Below, in pieces: positions 1 to 12,700 of a stretch of DNA of 64,000 nucleotides. How positions within the stretch are numbered: position 1 is the stretch's first letter; each line of letters begins with the position of its first letter. The notes below the pieces were generated by a model that had not been told where the DNA came from, did not search any database, and was given only the letters and a program-made list of their open reading frames with translations. The position numbers and the translations under genes were made by a program. The stretch spans positions 7,825,181 through 7,889,180 of the forward strand of contig NW_002060944.1 of assembly GCF_000150275.1 (NCBI RefSeq). The letters run 5' to 3'. The stretch is from Trichoplax adhaerens. Taxonomy: Eukaryota; Placozoa; Uniplacotomia; Trichoplacea; Trichoplacidae.

Positions 1-476
1 GGATATACAAATGAATCGTGGGAACGATCATTTGTATGCTAGATTCAGTTTACAGAATATTTTACTCTGAATGGATAACAAAAATAAAGCTTGCAGTGAT
101 TGCTTGTACAATGAAGGAATAGAGCTATAATTGCTGTAGTAGTTTAGCAAATGAGTAATATAAGTGTAATAGTTGACAATGTTCTTTACTGCAATAATCA
201 TGTGTAATTTCTGACATTATACGCCTGCATATAATCTAGTGGACAAGTTGGTAAACGCTAATGACGTATATTTATTTATATTTTGGGGACAAGACCATTA
301 TAAATTTACTGTCTTTTCAGGAATGTATCATCACTGTAGTGTGTTTGTAGCATTACACTTTAGGCTACTGCAACAAGTAAATCATATCTACCAATTTGTG
401 CTCTAAACTATAGCAAACTATGATGATACCAGTGAGATGCTAATATACTGTACATCTTATTTTATGATCATTCCAG
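1..476. other. intron of PDSS1, no feature seen
   Basis: AT-rich sequence up to the acceptor at 474-476. It most likely belongs to the intron preceding the first PDSS1 exon in the window. No coding exon, RNA gene or repeat could be supported here. Confidence 0.5.
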
Positions 477-2057
477 TAAATTGACAGAAGGGCAGAGTGC
501 TATTGGTGTAATTTCAGAAATGATTCATACAGCCAGTTTAATTCATGATGATGTCATCGATGCCGCCCATATTAGAAGAGGCAAACCAACCATCAATTCG
601 GTATGGGGTCAAAAAAAGGTAAATACAGCTTTTCCCTTATAATGTATCGTAGTATTCTCCTTTGCTGATCGTTGATTTACTATATTAGACCTGTATTCAA
701 GATCAAGCCTTTCTACTCCGCATAGTATTTTCAGATTACAACGATTTTTATCATTACTTCCTATTATTTCATATTATAGGCTATTTTAACCGGTGACTAC
801 ATCTTATCAAGAGCTACTGTTGCCTTATCAAAGCTACGCAACGAAAGGGTTGTTATAGTACTATCACAAGTACTAGACGATCTTGTGCAAGGTTATAAAA
901 TAGCTATCACTCTGACATTTGAAATTAATTACTGGGATAGAATAGACGTGATGGTCTAAATTAATTCTTATATACGCGTACAATAACGATCGGTTTAGGT
1001 GAATTCATGCAGTTAGGATCTAAAGAGGATCGCGGCGAACGATTTAATCATTATATTAAAAAGACCTTTAGAAAAACCGCTAGTTTGATGGCTTGTAGTT
1101 GTAAAGCTGTAAGTTGGATTAATTAATCAATCAATTTATTGAGAATAATTTGGTTGAATTGCTGCATTAATCCTGTAGTAGGATATGATTATAAATTTAA
1201 GGCATTGCACTTAACGCATTGATGGCTGGTTGGTTCATAGATTATCATATTATGATTGCGTTCGCAGGTTGCCATACTAGCCGACCCCCTAAATCAATTC
1301 TTACATGATGTTGCTTTCAATTTTGGAATGCATTTTGGTATATCATTTCAGGTGAATATTTTTGATTCTTAAAATGTGATTTTAGATCATTTCAGATCTA
1401 CCATTCTAATTTCAACACTGGACTTATTGGTGTACATTAAATTTATTAGTTAATAGACGATTTATTAGATTTTATCGCATCTGATGATGTTATGGGCAAG
1501 CCAACATCGACAGATCTCCGATTAGGATTAGCGACTGCTCCTGTGCTATATGCATGCGATCGGGTACTTTTAACTATTAGTATAATTTAATTATTTTTAT
1601 GTCGTTGCTATTTCTTGTGCGACTGTTGATATTTGATTTTTGGTCGGTCAATATTGAAAAGTTAATTTTGGGGGAAAATTTTTAAATTATAGTTTCCAGA
1701 ACTAGATGCTATGATTATGAGACGTTTTACTCAAAGCGGTGACGTACAGAGAGCTCGTGAAATAGTTGATCAGGTATTAATTAATTTATTTTGCATCTAT
1801 CATAGGTAATACGGTGTCTGCTTTATGTGCATATTGTAATTAGGTAGATGTTAACGAAGGATCGCTCTAAATGCCTCGTAATATTAACTGTTTTCATTGA
1901 ATGTTCTTATGTACAGAGCGATGGTATGGATCAAACTAAACGTCTAGCTTGCTTCCATCGTGATGAAGCAATCCGATTTATATCTCAATTAGGAGAATCA
2001 ATGGAAAGAAATGCTTTAATTCAATTGTCCGACGACGTAGTTACCAGACATAAATAA
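477..2057 (+). CDS. PDSS1: decaprenyl/solanesyl diphosphate synthase subunit 1 (3' exons, partial)
   Basis: This is the catalytic subunit of the mitochondrial trans-polyprenyl diphosphate synthase, which builds the isoprenoid tail of ubiquinone. I read seven exons: 477-618, 780-891, 999-1108, 1268-1351, 1450-1563, 1693-1773 and 1917-2057, ending in TAA. All junctions are GT/AG and in frame. The first exon carries the first aspartate-rich motif (SLIHDDVID) followed by RRGKPT. The second starts with ILTGDYIL. The fifth carries the second aspartate-rich motif (LIDDLLDF) followed by MGKPTSTDLRLGLAT. The sixth has MIMRRF, and the end reads ALIQLSDDVVTR. These blocks match the known order in animal PDSS1. 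The N-terminal presequence and first exons lie left of the window. The gene is tail-to-tail with the mL45 gene. Both Asp motifs are intact, so the protein looks functional. Confidence 0.93.
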
Positions 2058-2745
2058 AATATTTTATCATCTTTACCAATAAATTATTATGTATGAATGT
2101 ATGAATTAATGTTTTAGATTGGCTAATGTACATAGATGGCTAATGTTATTATATGTGGAGTTGCTAGCCTGGATTGATAATAGACTTAATCAAGGTACCT
2201 TGGTACCTTCTTATGCGACGATTAAAAATTTACTTGGAGATCTTTTAATGAATCGCAGAAACCGAATCATTTGCTAAAAAAATTACCAAGCTTTAAGTTC
2301 CTCATTTCAGTTTCTCTCGGTTGTCAGCTTGTATGAATTATTAACGCGTCCGCTGTTACGATTGTCGTAAATCGATTGTTATAGCATTTTATTTAGTTCA
2401 ATCTAGCAGTTACCGTATGGCAATAGTAATTAGGTTAAAATACTTTTGATTTTCACGGATAAGATACTGCAAAATTTTACTATTATAACTGAACAGAAAA
2501 GTCTATCATCAAATAATTCATATAATACACATTGGAATTATAATTTTGCTCAAGAAACAAATTGGTTGGCTTTAAACAGGTTTCTTGATATTATTGGATT
2601 ATGTATGCCACACAGCTGAAAAAGTAGCCTGCGATCGGGTAGCAATAACCAGGTTGACGTGATAATACTAATGTCAATAACATCAACAGAACTGCTGATT
2701 GCAGAAAGAATATTATACCCCTAGATAGACGCAGTCATCGACCGT
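2058..2745. other. intergenic space between convergent genes
   Basis: This is the shared 3' flank of PDSS1 (+) and the mL45 gene (-). It is AT-rich with no supported coding exon. It probably contains the untranslated ends of both transcripts. Confidence 0.5.
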
Positions 2746-4631
2746 CTAGCTGGCGGCAGCCATGGTCATATGTGATTGATCGTTACCACTGGCAGTAGAA
2801 TCGGGATTACCGAAGTTAGGTACAATCTTTCCACATATTCGCCAGGGCGAATTAGGCTTTGCGAGATGTCTCTCAAAAACGACATACTCCGTCGGCTGTT
2901 TATAACGATCTTCACTTCCAGTCAATAAACGGTTATATTGATCGTAAACTGCTAAAATCTATGCGTTTTGTATCGAATAAAATAGAGAATTAATCTTAAA
3001 TTAGAATAAGATCCAAATTATTTCATTAAATCCGACACACTTGCATGTGTAGTACCACGTCTAAATATGGATTGTACATTTAATTCACCAACCTGTTTTA
3101 ATTGTAACTTAACAGTGATTTGGGCAAACGTATTGGTCTTATCTTCCAAGGGTATAACTCTAATGTTAATAATACGTGGTGCAGAAGCAGTTCCTAAGCA
3201 TTGCCACTTTATCTGTCTGTTCTTGAATGCACTCCTCAATTCCTTGTAAAGACAAGATGATATTATTGATACAGTCGGAAATGAATAATTTCTTATGGAA
3301 GAAATGTTTAATTTCTAAACTTACATGAAATGCTATTTCTGTTGTTAATGTATGTAATCTGGTTTTATCTTGGCTGGAGTATTAAGTATAAAACAAGTAA
3401 ATTGATTACGCAACTTTTTTATTATGAGGTGAATAAAATGTGGTTACTTTATTAAAGTAAATACCTGGCTAAAGCTTCATTTGTGGCAATATATATTTTC
3501 TCAGCTTGCAGTTTAAAATCAGAGATATTGAAGGGTTTAGCCTTTCTTTTAATAACAGCCACGCTTTATACATCAAGATTGATCAAGAAATTGATATTAG
3601 CTGTGAATTAACATGAATTACTCAACCTTATGAATAATGATATTCATTCTAGTATAGATAACGGAAAGCATAAATGGAATTTATAATATGCAAAACGTAC
3701 CAGTAGGTCGATTTTAGAAATGATTTAAATGCCTGCCATCTCTGCTTCAAGCCCTTTTAGCATTAAGAATTGAAAAGTACGCGTATGATTACTTACGCTT
3801 TTTACCAGGCATAACATGAGTACATTTAGTTATCAATACTGTCTACGTTACGAAAATTTGGCGTATTACAACATAAATTGCAGTGCTCTAATTGAGCGAA
3901 GGTCTTAGATGAATTAGTCAAGTATTCTATCTGATTTCTAATACAGACCGTTGGTGATAGGAAAAAGTTTTTCTTAGATAGAGGGATATAAGGATCAATA
4001 ATTTGACCTAGTTATTAAAATAGGAGGCATACAGACAAGGAAATGCGCGTTATTAGCGAAGCAACAATATTAATATTGTATAAACTAATTTCCTTTAAGA
4101 TGTATGAATTGATGATAGGTGGATCAGTTCTGAATCATAAAAACAATTAAAATAGCCTATGTCTATTCAATTCACCTAAGGTACTTATGACAAGAGGTCT
4201 TTTCTTGAGATTTCTTCTCGATTTACTTAGGCCACTGCGAAGGAATGCATCATCGATCATCTCCATTTGCTTGGCTTTGGCTTTGCGATTCTTATCAGAA
4301 ACTGATGGATCTTTTTTAGTGTAAGCTGAAGATACTTTACTTCGATTTGGCAGTACCGTTGCAATTGCTAAGAACTGAGTTTGAGATGCCTTGGAAGCTG
4401 ATGCTACAACGACCCCTCTTCTACTTTGTAATCGTAAAATAGTCTGCAAATTGAAAACGACAAAATACGATCTATTTAACTCCATTACTAACGAGAAATG
4501 TCCAAGTGCTTACTTCAATTTTGAGTCATGATTGAAAATTGAAGACCAGTAATCCTACTATTCTAGATAAGTACGAACATTCTAGTTGATGACAGTCATT
4601 TTAATACCTGCAATCTCGTAAATGTCGCCAT
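2746..4631 (-). CDS. MRPL45: mitochondrial large ribosomal subunit protein mL45
   Basis: This is a structural protein of the mitochondrial ribosome (Tim44-like fold). The firm part is four 3' exons on the minus strand: about 3563-3465 (NISDFKLQAEKIYIATNEAL), 3373-3325 (DKTRLHTLTTEIAFH), 3242-3089 (IKWQCLG, then AQITVKLQLKQ) and 2948-2746 (VYDQYNRLL, TEYVVFERHL, SPWRICGKIVP, stop). Phases agree across the junctions, and the blocks follow the order of animal MRPL45. The tentative part is an ATG at 4631 (exon 4631-4608), then exons 4443-4176 and 3838-3797, which join in phase. These begin with a basic, acid-free stretch that looks like a mitochondrial presequence. I could not find a clean exon between 3797 and 3563 that bridges the phase change. 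The exon at 4443 also has an in-frame stop at 4147 if read through, so those 5' exons could be a separate short gene. Confidence 0.75.
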
Positions 4632-4789
4632 TGATGTGGTTAATTTCAACCTTTTTCTTAGCTTGTATAAGTTAAATTAGAAGGATTCTGCAATCCAACT
4701 TAGCAGCAACGCATAAGTCAAGCCTGATCGTCGGCAGCACACTTTCCGTTTTGACTGTACCATCTGTACGCTGTCAGTCTACTCCGTAC

Positions 4790-4884
4790 TGTCTGTACCC
4801 ATGACTTGACGGTACCGTACCGTTACGTGTGAGGTTGATACTGGTACAGTACTGTACTGTACTGTACAGTACTGTAGTACAGTA
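4790..4884. repeat. GTAC-rich palindromic low-complexity tract
   Basis: Dense short repeats of GTAC, ACTGTACTGT and GTACAGTACTG are self-complementary and could fold into hairpins. They abut the left end of the MITE. Further GTACTGTAC-like words recur near 5065-5095. No function can be assigned. Confidence 0.6.
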
Positions 4885-5028
4885 CAGGGTGTAGAAATTC
4901 GATCTAGATTTAAAAAAAACAGATAAAATGATCAAATCTTTAAGCAGATATACAGTTTTATGGGTTTTATTCGAAAATAAATCATAAAAATATTCACTGA
5001 CTTACCTAAAAAGAAATTCTACACCTTG
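4885..5028. mobile_element. Tc1/mariner-like MITE
   Basis: Imperfect terminal inverted repeats, CAGGGTGTAGAAATTC on the left and GAAATTCTACACCTTG on the right, are each flanked by TA (4883-4884 and 5029-5030). TA is the target duplication of Tc1/mariner elements. The interior is about 110 bp, AT-rich and non-coding. A further copy of the right-type end (AGAAATTCTACACAC) near 5290 suggests a second, decayed element. The family call rests only on the TA flanks and TIRs. Confidence 0.6.
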
Positions 5029-6137
5029 TATGTACAAAAGGCTACAGTACATAGAAAAGTAATACTGTACAGAATGAGCTTCGTACTGTACTATACATTG
5101 CCGTAAAATGGCGATTTTTAGAAGAATTAAGGGTACACTGTTCATCGTCCAAAAAAAACAGTGGAAGGCTAGTATTTCACTAAAATAAACTGCATAAACA
5201 AATTCACCAGACCTTCTTCTTTCTAAACGTTTAAAATTTTGAGAATTTTACTACAAAAATCTTCATAAAAGTATGCACCTATTTCTGTAGAAAGAAATTC
5301 TACACACTAGAGATTGAATTATACAAGTTATCCTAGCTCGACTACTGTAATCGATAATTATAATGAAATACATAAATTAGTCTATTTTCTTGTTCTGTAG
5401 CTCATAATAATTATAATTGTTCTGCTTATACGTATCGCCACGGATAACAAAAGCTTTTCAATCCGTTTACACTTGTCATCATTATGTATATCGTCGATAT
5501 ACGTACGCCTATCTATAAGCGTACGGTATATATTCTTGTGACAAGGATACATCAGACGCACTCGTATTTCCCTGGTCTTCTTTTATTGTAAAGTATTCTT
5601 CACGATCATTACTTCGTGATAACTATAAACCTTTTACTCAAACTTCACATCAAGGCAAATATAGACCGTCTCCTTACGCGTAAGCAATAAATTAATCATG
5701 ATTAAACTTTTATTTCTTTGTGCATTAAATTAAGATTCAATACTGTTAACACGTTTCTTATGCAACTCTATTTGCGCAAACCATGAAACACCGGTCATAT
5801 CATCCGAGGCTGATAACATACTCGTATTACTACTTTATGTCGAAATTAAAGAGCCTACTGTCACCATAGAACACTAATTAATATTATCCAATTAATACAG
5901 TACATAGTCTTATTATATCATATGCAAACACTCACCATAATAGGTATTAATCTAACTCTAGAAATATACATCTGTTATATTATCTAAACATAGTATATGT
6001 TGCAGCTATTTCTAGCATAAACAGAACCATTTCTATAGGATCTCTGGTGGATTGAGTCAAGGACTACTAGAAGAAGATCTAAGATCTATCAGTCATTAAC
6101 TAAGTCCTACCTCTATGGTAGCACTGGCAGGCAGTAC

Positions 6138-6500
6138 TGTTACAAATTTCAATTCAAAATCAGAACAGAATTAAAATTACAACCAGGGCTAAACACGATA
6201 AGTCTACTGTCAGCTTTGTCCTTCCCAACATCTACCTATCGTTAGGGGGAGCAGAAACACCGCTAGTCTCTCCTAGACATATACTGAACACAAATTTTAT
6301 TAAAATGTTGTCTAATTTTTAGTAAATCTACGTAAAATATTACTTATATTAAATTCTCAGTTCAAAGACAATATTGTAAATTTAACTATAAAACAATAGA
6401 TAACGTCATCGATAATGCTATTCTCCAAAAATATCAAAGGATGTTATCAGATAAAAATAATAATATAGGTATTAGTTAGCAAAATCAATTCGCGATAATG
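6138..6500 (+). repeat. degenerate dispersed repeat, copy 1
   Basis: Shares a scattered but collinear pattern (ctactgtcag, tccttcccaac, ctagtctctc, actgaacacaaa, then agtaaatctac) with stretches near 10120-10400 and 14220-14500. It begins with TGTTACAAATTTC, like the TGTTAC starts of the solo LTRs elsewhere here, so it may be an old LTR. I could not fix its right end or a target duplication. Confidence 0.35.
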
Positions 6501-9500
6501 ATCTATACAGGTTTTTGGAGTATTGAGACCACCGTAGAAATATAAGAAAATGTCTACGGAAACTACTAAAGAAAAATTTCTTTCTCTCTCTATCTTGATT
6601 ACCGGTAGTTCGTGTCAGCGGCATGCTCTAAGAGTATGTCAGCTCAATGCTACAAGCTGAAAATACGTCTATTATTACAGTCTTCAGATTGGGAATCTGT
6701 TACCAAATGAAACTAAATTAAGCGATGACTAAAAATGAGAACAATACCCGTAATTAAACCAATTTTTTCTTCCATTATTCAACACCGTAATAGAATAACA
6801 CACAATACAGGAAACTGCCAAATTAGAAACATTGGAAATGATCATTTACGTAAAATTTAATTTTGGTGACTCAATTTACGATAGTAGCCACTCATTGATT
6901 TTTGATTTAAACTACAGTATAGAATCTGCTATATAGAGATTAAAGTTAAAATACTCCTGGAATTCTCAAAATATTCTAGTATAGCTATGATTGAACAGAA
7001 GGCCTATTGAAATTATAAATTTACTAGAGACTATTTTAAGGGATAAAAGACAATGGCATGATAAAGGCCCTCCAAAATATTATAACAAGAACTACGATGA
7101 CTTGTAAAATTTTACTTTATTACAAGATTAATTCGTCTAGTAATATCAAGAACTATCTATTTTCGATGGAGTTAATTATAATAGTTGTAGGATTACTTTT
7201 AGCAAATGTGCCATATCTTGCCGATTAAATCACAAATTATTTTGATGTTAAGCTAATTTTAGGACAAAAAAGTGATACATTTAGACAGGTTGGGTCGTAA
7301 TCATAATACGTTACAGGATATCGGATAAATTAAATTTCTTATCTTTAGATTATGTAAAAATTTCATCATTGCTTATATTGTATCCATATTAATCAACCGC
7401 GGATTCTTATACTAGCTTGTTATACAGGCACTTTCTTTTCTCTTTCTCAGCCTAGGAAATGGATTAATGTAATAAATTTTAAAATCATTAGACAAAATTA
7501 TTCTTAAACTCTGCAAAATTACCATGGATAAATACTTCTCTACTTGTTGTCACGGTAGTATTGCCGTTGATTAGCTATAATAAAACTTACTTTCATATTA
7601 AGTGTAGACTTAATGGATAAAATCTTATTAATGCTAACCAACTCTTAAGTTAGGAATAGATAGATTAAAATAGTAGTTGCGAACTAGTTTAACCAGAGTT
7701 TATTGTTTTCCTTGATGATACTAAATACTAAAAGCATAATTTTTAAATTTAAATGAAATGTTCCAGTACGGCAGCCTTATATAAGTTTACTAAATTATCC
7801 AGGTGTTGATTAATTTTCATTCTAAAGCAGAAGTTTAAGATGTTAGACCGTACTTTTGACGTTGGAAGTCAATGAAGGTTTAGTAGGATTAATTACGTAG
7901 TTTTGATTATCATCTAACTAACTGCTAATTTGTATCGGCCAAAAATTTATCGTCTAGTTATTCCTGGAGTTTTAAAGCACCTCACACCACATAATTTGAT
8001 TTGTGTTACATATTAAATCGATTTTCGGCTGTCTATGATAGCAGAGCTAGATATGATGTATACTGTAAGTAAATAAGACCAATTCCATTGATGGCTAAAT
8101 ATGTTAATATTATAATTATCGATAGGCGATTATAAGAGGTATTTTATGATAGAGCTTATACTATTCCGTAAATGTAACGTATTCAGATATATGAGCTACG
8201 CAAGGAGGAAGGAGTATTAAGTACATTTTAAAATGTTTAAAACTTGGATAATCAAGATGTGCGTAAAGAAATTGAGGCTTTATGTTAAAAAAGCCGAAGG
8301 CACAAGATATGTCATAATTCTTTACTTTAGGGTATTATTCATACTCACTTCGTTTAGTAAAGAATAAGTTTTATAGTTCCAGTACCGGAAATGAGCTTGA
8401 AAATAATCAAGTCATTATATGATATTCAATCATTCAGCTACAATTTACGAAATATTCGCAATTGTAACCTCTCAATTATGCAGCTAAAATTGTAAATTAC
8501 TAGATGTAAGAGAACTATTCTAAAAATAAAATTTTTGGATTTAATAAAAGCGACGTCGATACGCATTAACAAGATTTTTATAATAACTTATATTAATAGA
8601 TAAACAATTTTAACGGATTAAATGACAGCTAAAGTCTATCACGAAAAAAGTACAGTCAAATACATTATTAAAACTACATCTGTAATCCTTATCCATTATC
8701 ATATTGTTCAAAAAGTAATTACTATGAACTCGACAGACTTCGTGTGAACATATAGTTCTAGATGTTATAACTTGTTTTATTATAATTTCCTGGTGAACGT
8801 ATTCATCTATGATTTTAGTTGACATTACTTAATATAATTTAATTTATATAATGTATAATTCACAGTACGTATATTTTTCAGGTGCTATTACAGTTGTCTT
8901 TGTAACAATTTGATCAATACATGTATGGCATCGTTCAAGTTTTAATCATACTGTATAATGATGCCTTTCTACAACGAGACAGCCAACGTTATATAAAATA
9001 TAATTAATTTGTGATACTGATACCATTGAAATAAAATAATTATCATTAAAATATTTTATTTTTGATTTGGAAAGCTTGAAGAAATTCAAATACTGTTATC
9101 TACCTATAGATCATACATTTAACGCTCCATTTGCGCCTACAATATCCAAGCGAAACACTTGGAAATAAATCCTTAAGAAGGCTAGTGAAGATAAATCTTG
9201 CTGTGGAACCAATCACCTAGAAATAAAAAAAGATACAACCATGTTTTTCCGGTTTTCATAATTAATGAATAGTATGCGTATCTATTCATCGATTTGAATT
9301 CAATTAGCTTAGTCATTAACATCTATTCTTGCTTAGAAAAATTTTGATTAAAAATTTTCAATTCACCTCAAACTTCAATTTCGGAAGAAAGCTGGATTTA
9401 ATTTTCGAATAGATCAATCAAATTTCTCGTTCTTTATTGTATAGTGTAAAAACGGTATATGAATGTAAGATAAACGTACCGGTTTGGCCAATGATTTGAA

Positions 9501-9719
9501 GTAGATGACTTAAGAAAACAAGAAATCAAAATCTCATTTGGTATCGAAAAATAATTTTTCCTGAGAGTTACTTGATCCAAATTAAAACTTAAGTTAGGCG
9601 ATCAGCCTATCAAGCCTACTTCGAAAGGATAATATTCGTCTTCAAGCAAAATTTATAGACAGGATTATTTTATTTGGCAAATCTTTCTTAAAGAGAGCCC
9701 TTACATTAATACCGATATA

Positions 9720-9780
9720 ATGATAAAATTCATTATTAAGCTTCAATTCTACGTGCTGCTTTACTCCTTTTCCAATTATG
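9720..9780 (+). other. gene A exon 1, signal peptide
   Basis: ATG at 9720 opens 20 codons (MIKFIIKLQFYVLLYSFSNY plus one base) with a short basic start and a hydrophobic core, then the donor GTAAGA at 9781. Its phase (one base over) and its NYG end match gene B exon 1, and it joins in frame to the LRRNT exon at 11491. This is the best start I see for gene A. Confidence 0.75.
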
Positions 9781-12700
9781 GTAAGACTTAAAATTTTATG
9801 ATCGCATTCCTATTTATTAACTCTGTTACAGCAATCTTATTCTGTAACTGATTAATTTACCAAAAGGTTAATTTAAATTGAAAAATTCTCTTAAATTTAA
9901 CCTCCATAAATATAGACTTTAAGTTTTACTTGCAACAATGTTACCACTGTGTAGGCAAACGCAAAATTATAAGTATAGTAAATAGATCAATTGATCTGCA
10001 TCAACAGCAGTTTTGTAAAGCAAAACCGCGAGTAGAATAAGGAAAATGTTGTGTTTATTTATAAAGTTGCATACTACGCACTATTATTACAAATTTAAAT
10101 TTGCAACGAAGAAAAGTAAAATGCCCACTATCAGGTTTATCCTCCTAACATCTTCCTACAGTACGAGACTCTAATTGCCGACGATCGGAGATTGTCAGGA
10201 GGAATAGAACTCCACTAGTCTCTCTAGCACAAAACTGAATCCAAACTTGATTGAAAAATCAGTCAATTCATAGTAAATCTACATCAAGATTAATTATAAT
10301 TATCAGATTATAGATAGTACTATACGTCTATCTAGTTATCTATTAAAAATACGTAAAATGCCGTAGATAAATAAATACTAACACATTTCTAGATAAGTTA
10401 TCTCACGGAAATTATATCACGACAGTTATGCAAATATTACTACACAATACCGCTATTATCATATTATCATATTATTGCCTTAAGTATACTATTAATTTCA
10501 AAGATTTTAGTAGAAATACGGATAAAATGTTATAATAATGTAATATACCAGATAAATCGGATCGAAAGACGTTTGTTCATTACGCCCCTAAACTATTCCT
10601 AAATCTTTAAATATTCTATATGCTTAGTACTAGTTACAATCTTAACTGATTGACAGCGATAAGATGGAACTCCATCCGAGGATTTTATTCGTATTAATAA
10701 TGATTTACAATATTCGATATCATCGTTTTTCATGTCCATGATGATTTTAAGCTTGAGGATATTATAACAATAATTTGCACTAACCTTTTCAACTTGAATC
10801 ACATTACATCAATGTAGGTTACAGTGTTATACACTGTAATATCTAGATTAGAGTAGAAATATCTATGTTAGGATAATTTTGTTGATTTACCCTTGTTCTA
10901 ATAGTTTCTAATTTAGATATATGATGTTTAAATATAGCACTAGCGTTTATGTGGATATATATAATATAGATACAGCCTACTGAAATTAGAAGTTTAATTA
11001 GGAAATCGAGAATAAACTTCTTACAATTTAAATCACTGTGATTGTAACTTACTTATGGTAGATTGTAGATTATCATAGAAATGTTCCGTGATAGAATATA
11101 TTGTAGTCTGACAATTTTGTATTAGTCATTCGATGTCTATGTTCCGTAAATTCTCTTGTCTTCATTAGGTAGCAGTAGATAAAATTAGCTTCTGATTCAT
11201 TAGCAGGTTTAACTTTAGTATTACTAACTAGGATGCCTTTGCTATTGCAAAAGAGTATTTAAATACGATATATCGTATAATAAAGGGAGTTCTTAAGATT
11301 AGTGTTAAACATAAGATACGAGGCGTCTAAGTCTTTTTGTAGTCTACTAGTCTAAGAAAAGTGTTCCTAAAAGAGTTGATATTGCTCCCTGATACGTGGT
11401 TTAAGGAATCGACTTATTGATCGTACGTTATGTTACCTTGTTGCAAAGCTATTTTGTAACAATATACGACACCACTGCTATACTTTCTAGGTATACAAAG
11501 TAAAACGCCTGATTGTGCAATGTATTGCACTTGCCAAAAGGAAAGGATGGAATGCCATAGCTCTAATTTATATACCATGCCAACTGTAATAGCTGAAACT
11601 CAATCGAAGCTTATAACTTTGTGAGAATAAAAGGATATAAGACATAATAAGAAATACTAGTTATTAATCATGACTCTATTTTTTTACCTAGATCTTACAT
11701 TACTATATAGCTTCTTTTTAACAATATCTCTTATATAATTAGAAAAATTCTAGGAACGGGAATAAGAAAATTATCGAATGCGAGCTTTTTATCCTATCAA
11801 CGGCTACGCAATCTGTAAAATAACTTCCATCCTCCTTTTAATATAAGGAATTATTCTATAAATAATAAGAATTTTAATAAATTTTCGCATATTTTAATAG
11901 ATATTTGGAGTTTAATAAGATTCAATCAATTGAGGAAGGTTCTTTTATTGGCTTGGAAAGATTAACTAGACTGTAAATCAGTTGATAAATCTATTGTATA
12001 TGTCGAATTCACTCTTGACTGATTAAAGTGTTCTATCCGTTAATACATCTGCTTGATTATTAAAATTCTTGAATTATCTTTCTTATTAAACTGATAAAAC
12101 TAAGGGATAATTTTGTACTTTTATGTGCATTAGCGATTTAACTGGCAACAGAATTAGCATTTTATCCCAAAAGATGTTTACTGGATTGAAGAACCTCCAG
12201 AGATTGTAAATTGGAGATTTTACTATCGTTTTCGTTTTTATTACCAAAAATTGGGGGAAAATTTCTGTTAATATATTCTAGAAGCTTTACTGTAGCGTAA
12301 AAAATCAAAATTAAAATTTGATTTCTTAATATCATGTTTCTATGCAAAAAATTTCATTAAGCGAAAATATATCCGTACCCATGATAATCACTAATAAACT
12401 ACCAATTTAGTCATTTAGTTATTTTAACCATTTGACAATGCTAGACGATTAATATGCTATTTTTAGTTGTATGCTTCAATGCAAATAGGTGGAAAGTTTA
12501 TCGATAACAAGTAGTTTTGTCTAAGTCTTCATTAACGATTGATCTTGATGTGCTTATAAATTTATAGAATTTTAAAGGATAACACAATCACTCAAATCTT
12601 TGTCGATACATTTAGCCAACTGAAGCAATTGAGATTGGTGTTAAGTATTCAACATAAAATATATCAATGACTATAACTTTATATATCTTTTATTATTATA

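Larger units (their letters stand above)
4632..9719. other. long intergenic region upstream of LGR gene A
   Basis: About 5 kb without a supported gene on either strand. Recognisable contents are a GTAC-rich tract (4790-4884), a Tc1/mariner-like MITE (4885-5028) and a degenerate dispersed repeat (about 6138-6500). The 71-codon minus-strand ORF at 8610-8825 shows no family signature and no partner exons. Confidence 0.5.

Noticed and set aside
1848-2057. Independent 69-codon gene starting at 1848
   Set aside because: The first part is intron. Only 1917-2057, after a TACAG acceptor, matches the PDSS1 C-terminus.
9720-11491. LDLa module expected in vertebrate relaxin receptors upstream of the LRRs
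   Set aside because: Exon 1 joins directly in phase to the LRRNT exon in both genes A and B. No six-cysteine LDLa exon was seen between them.
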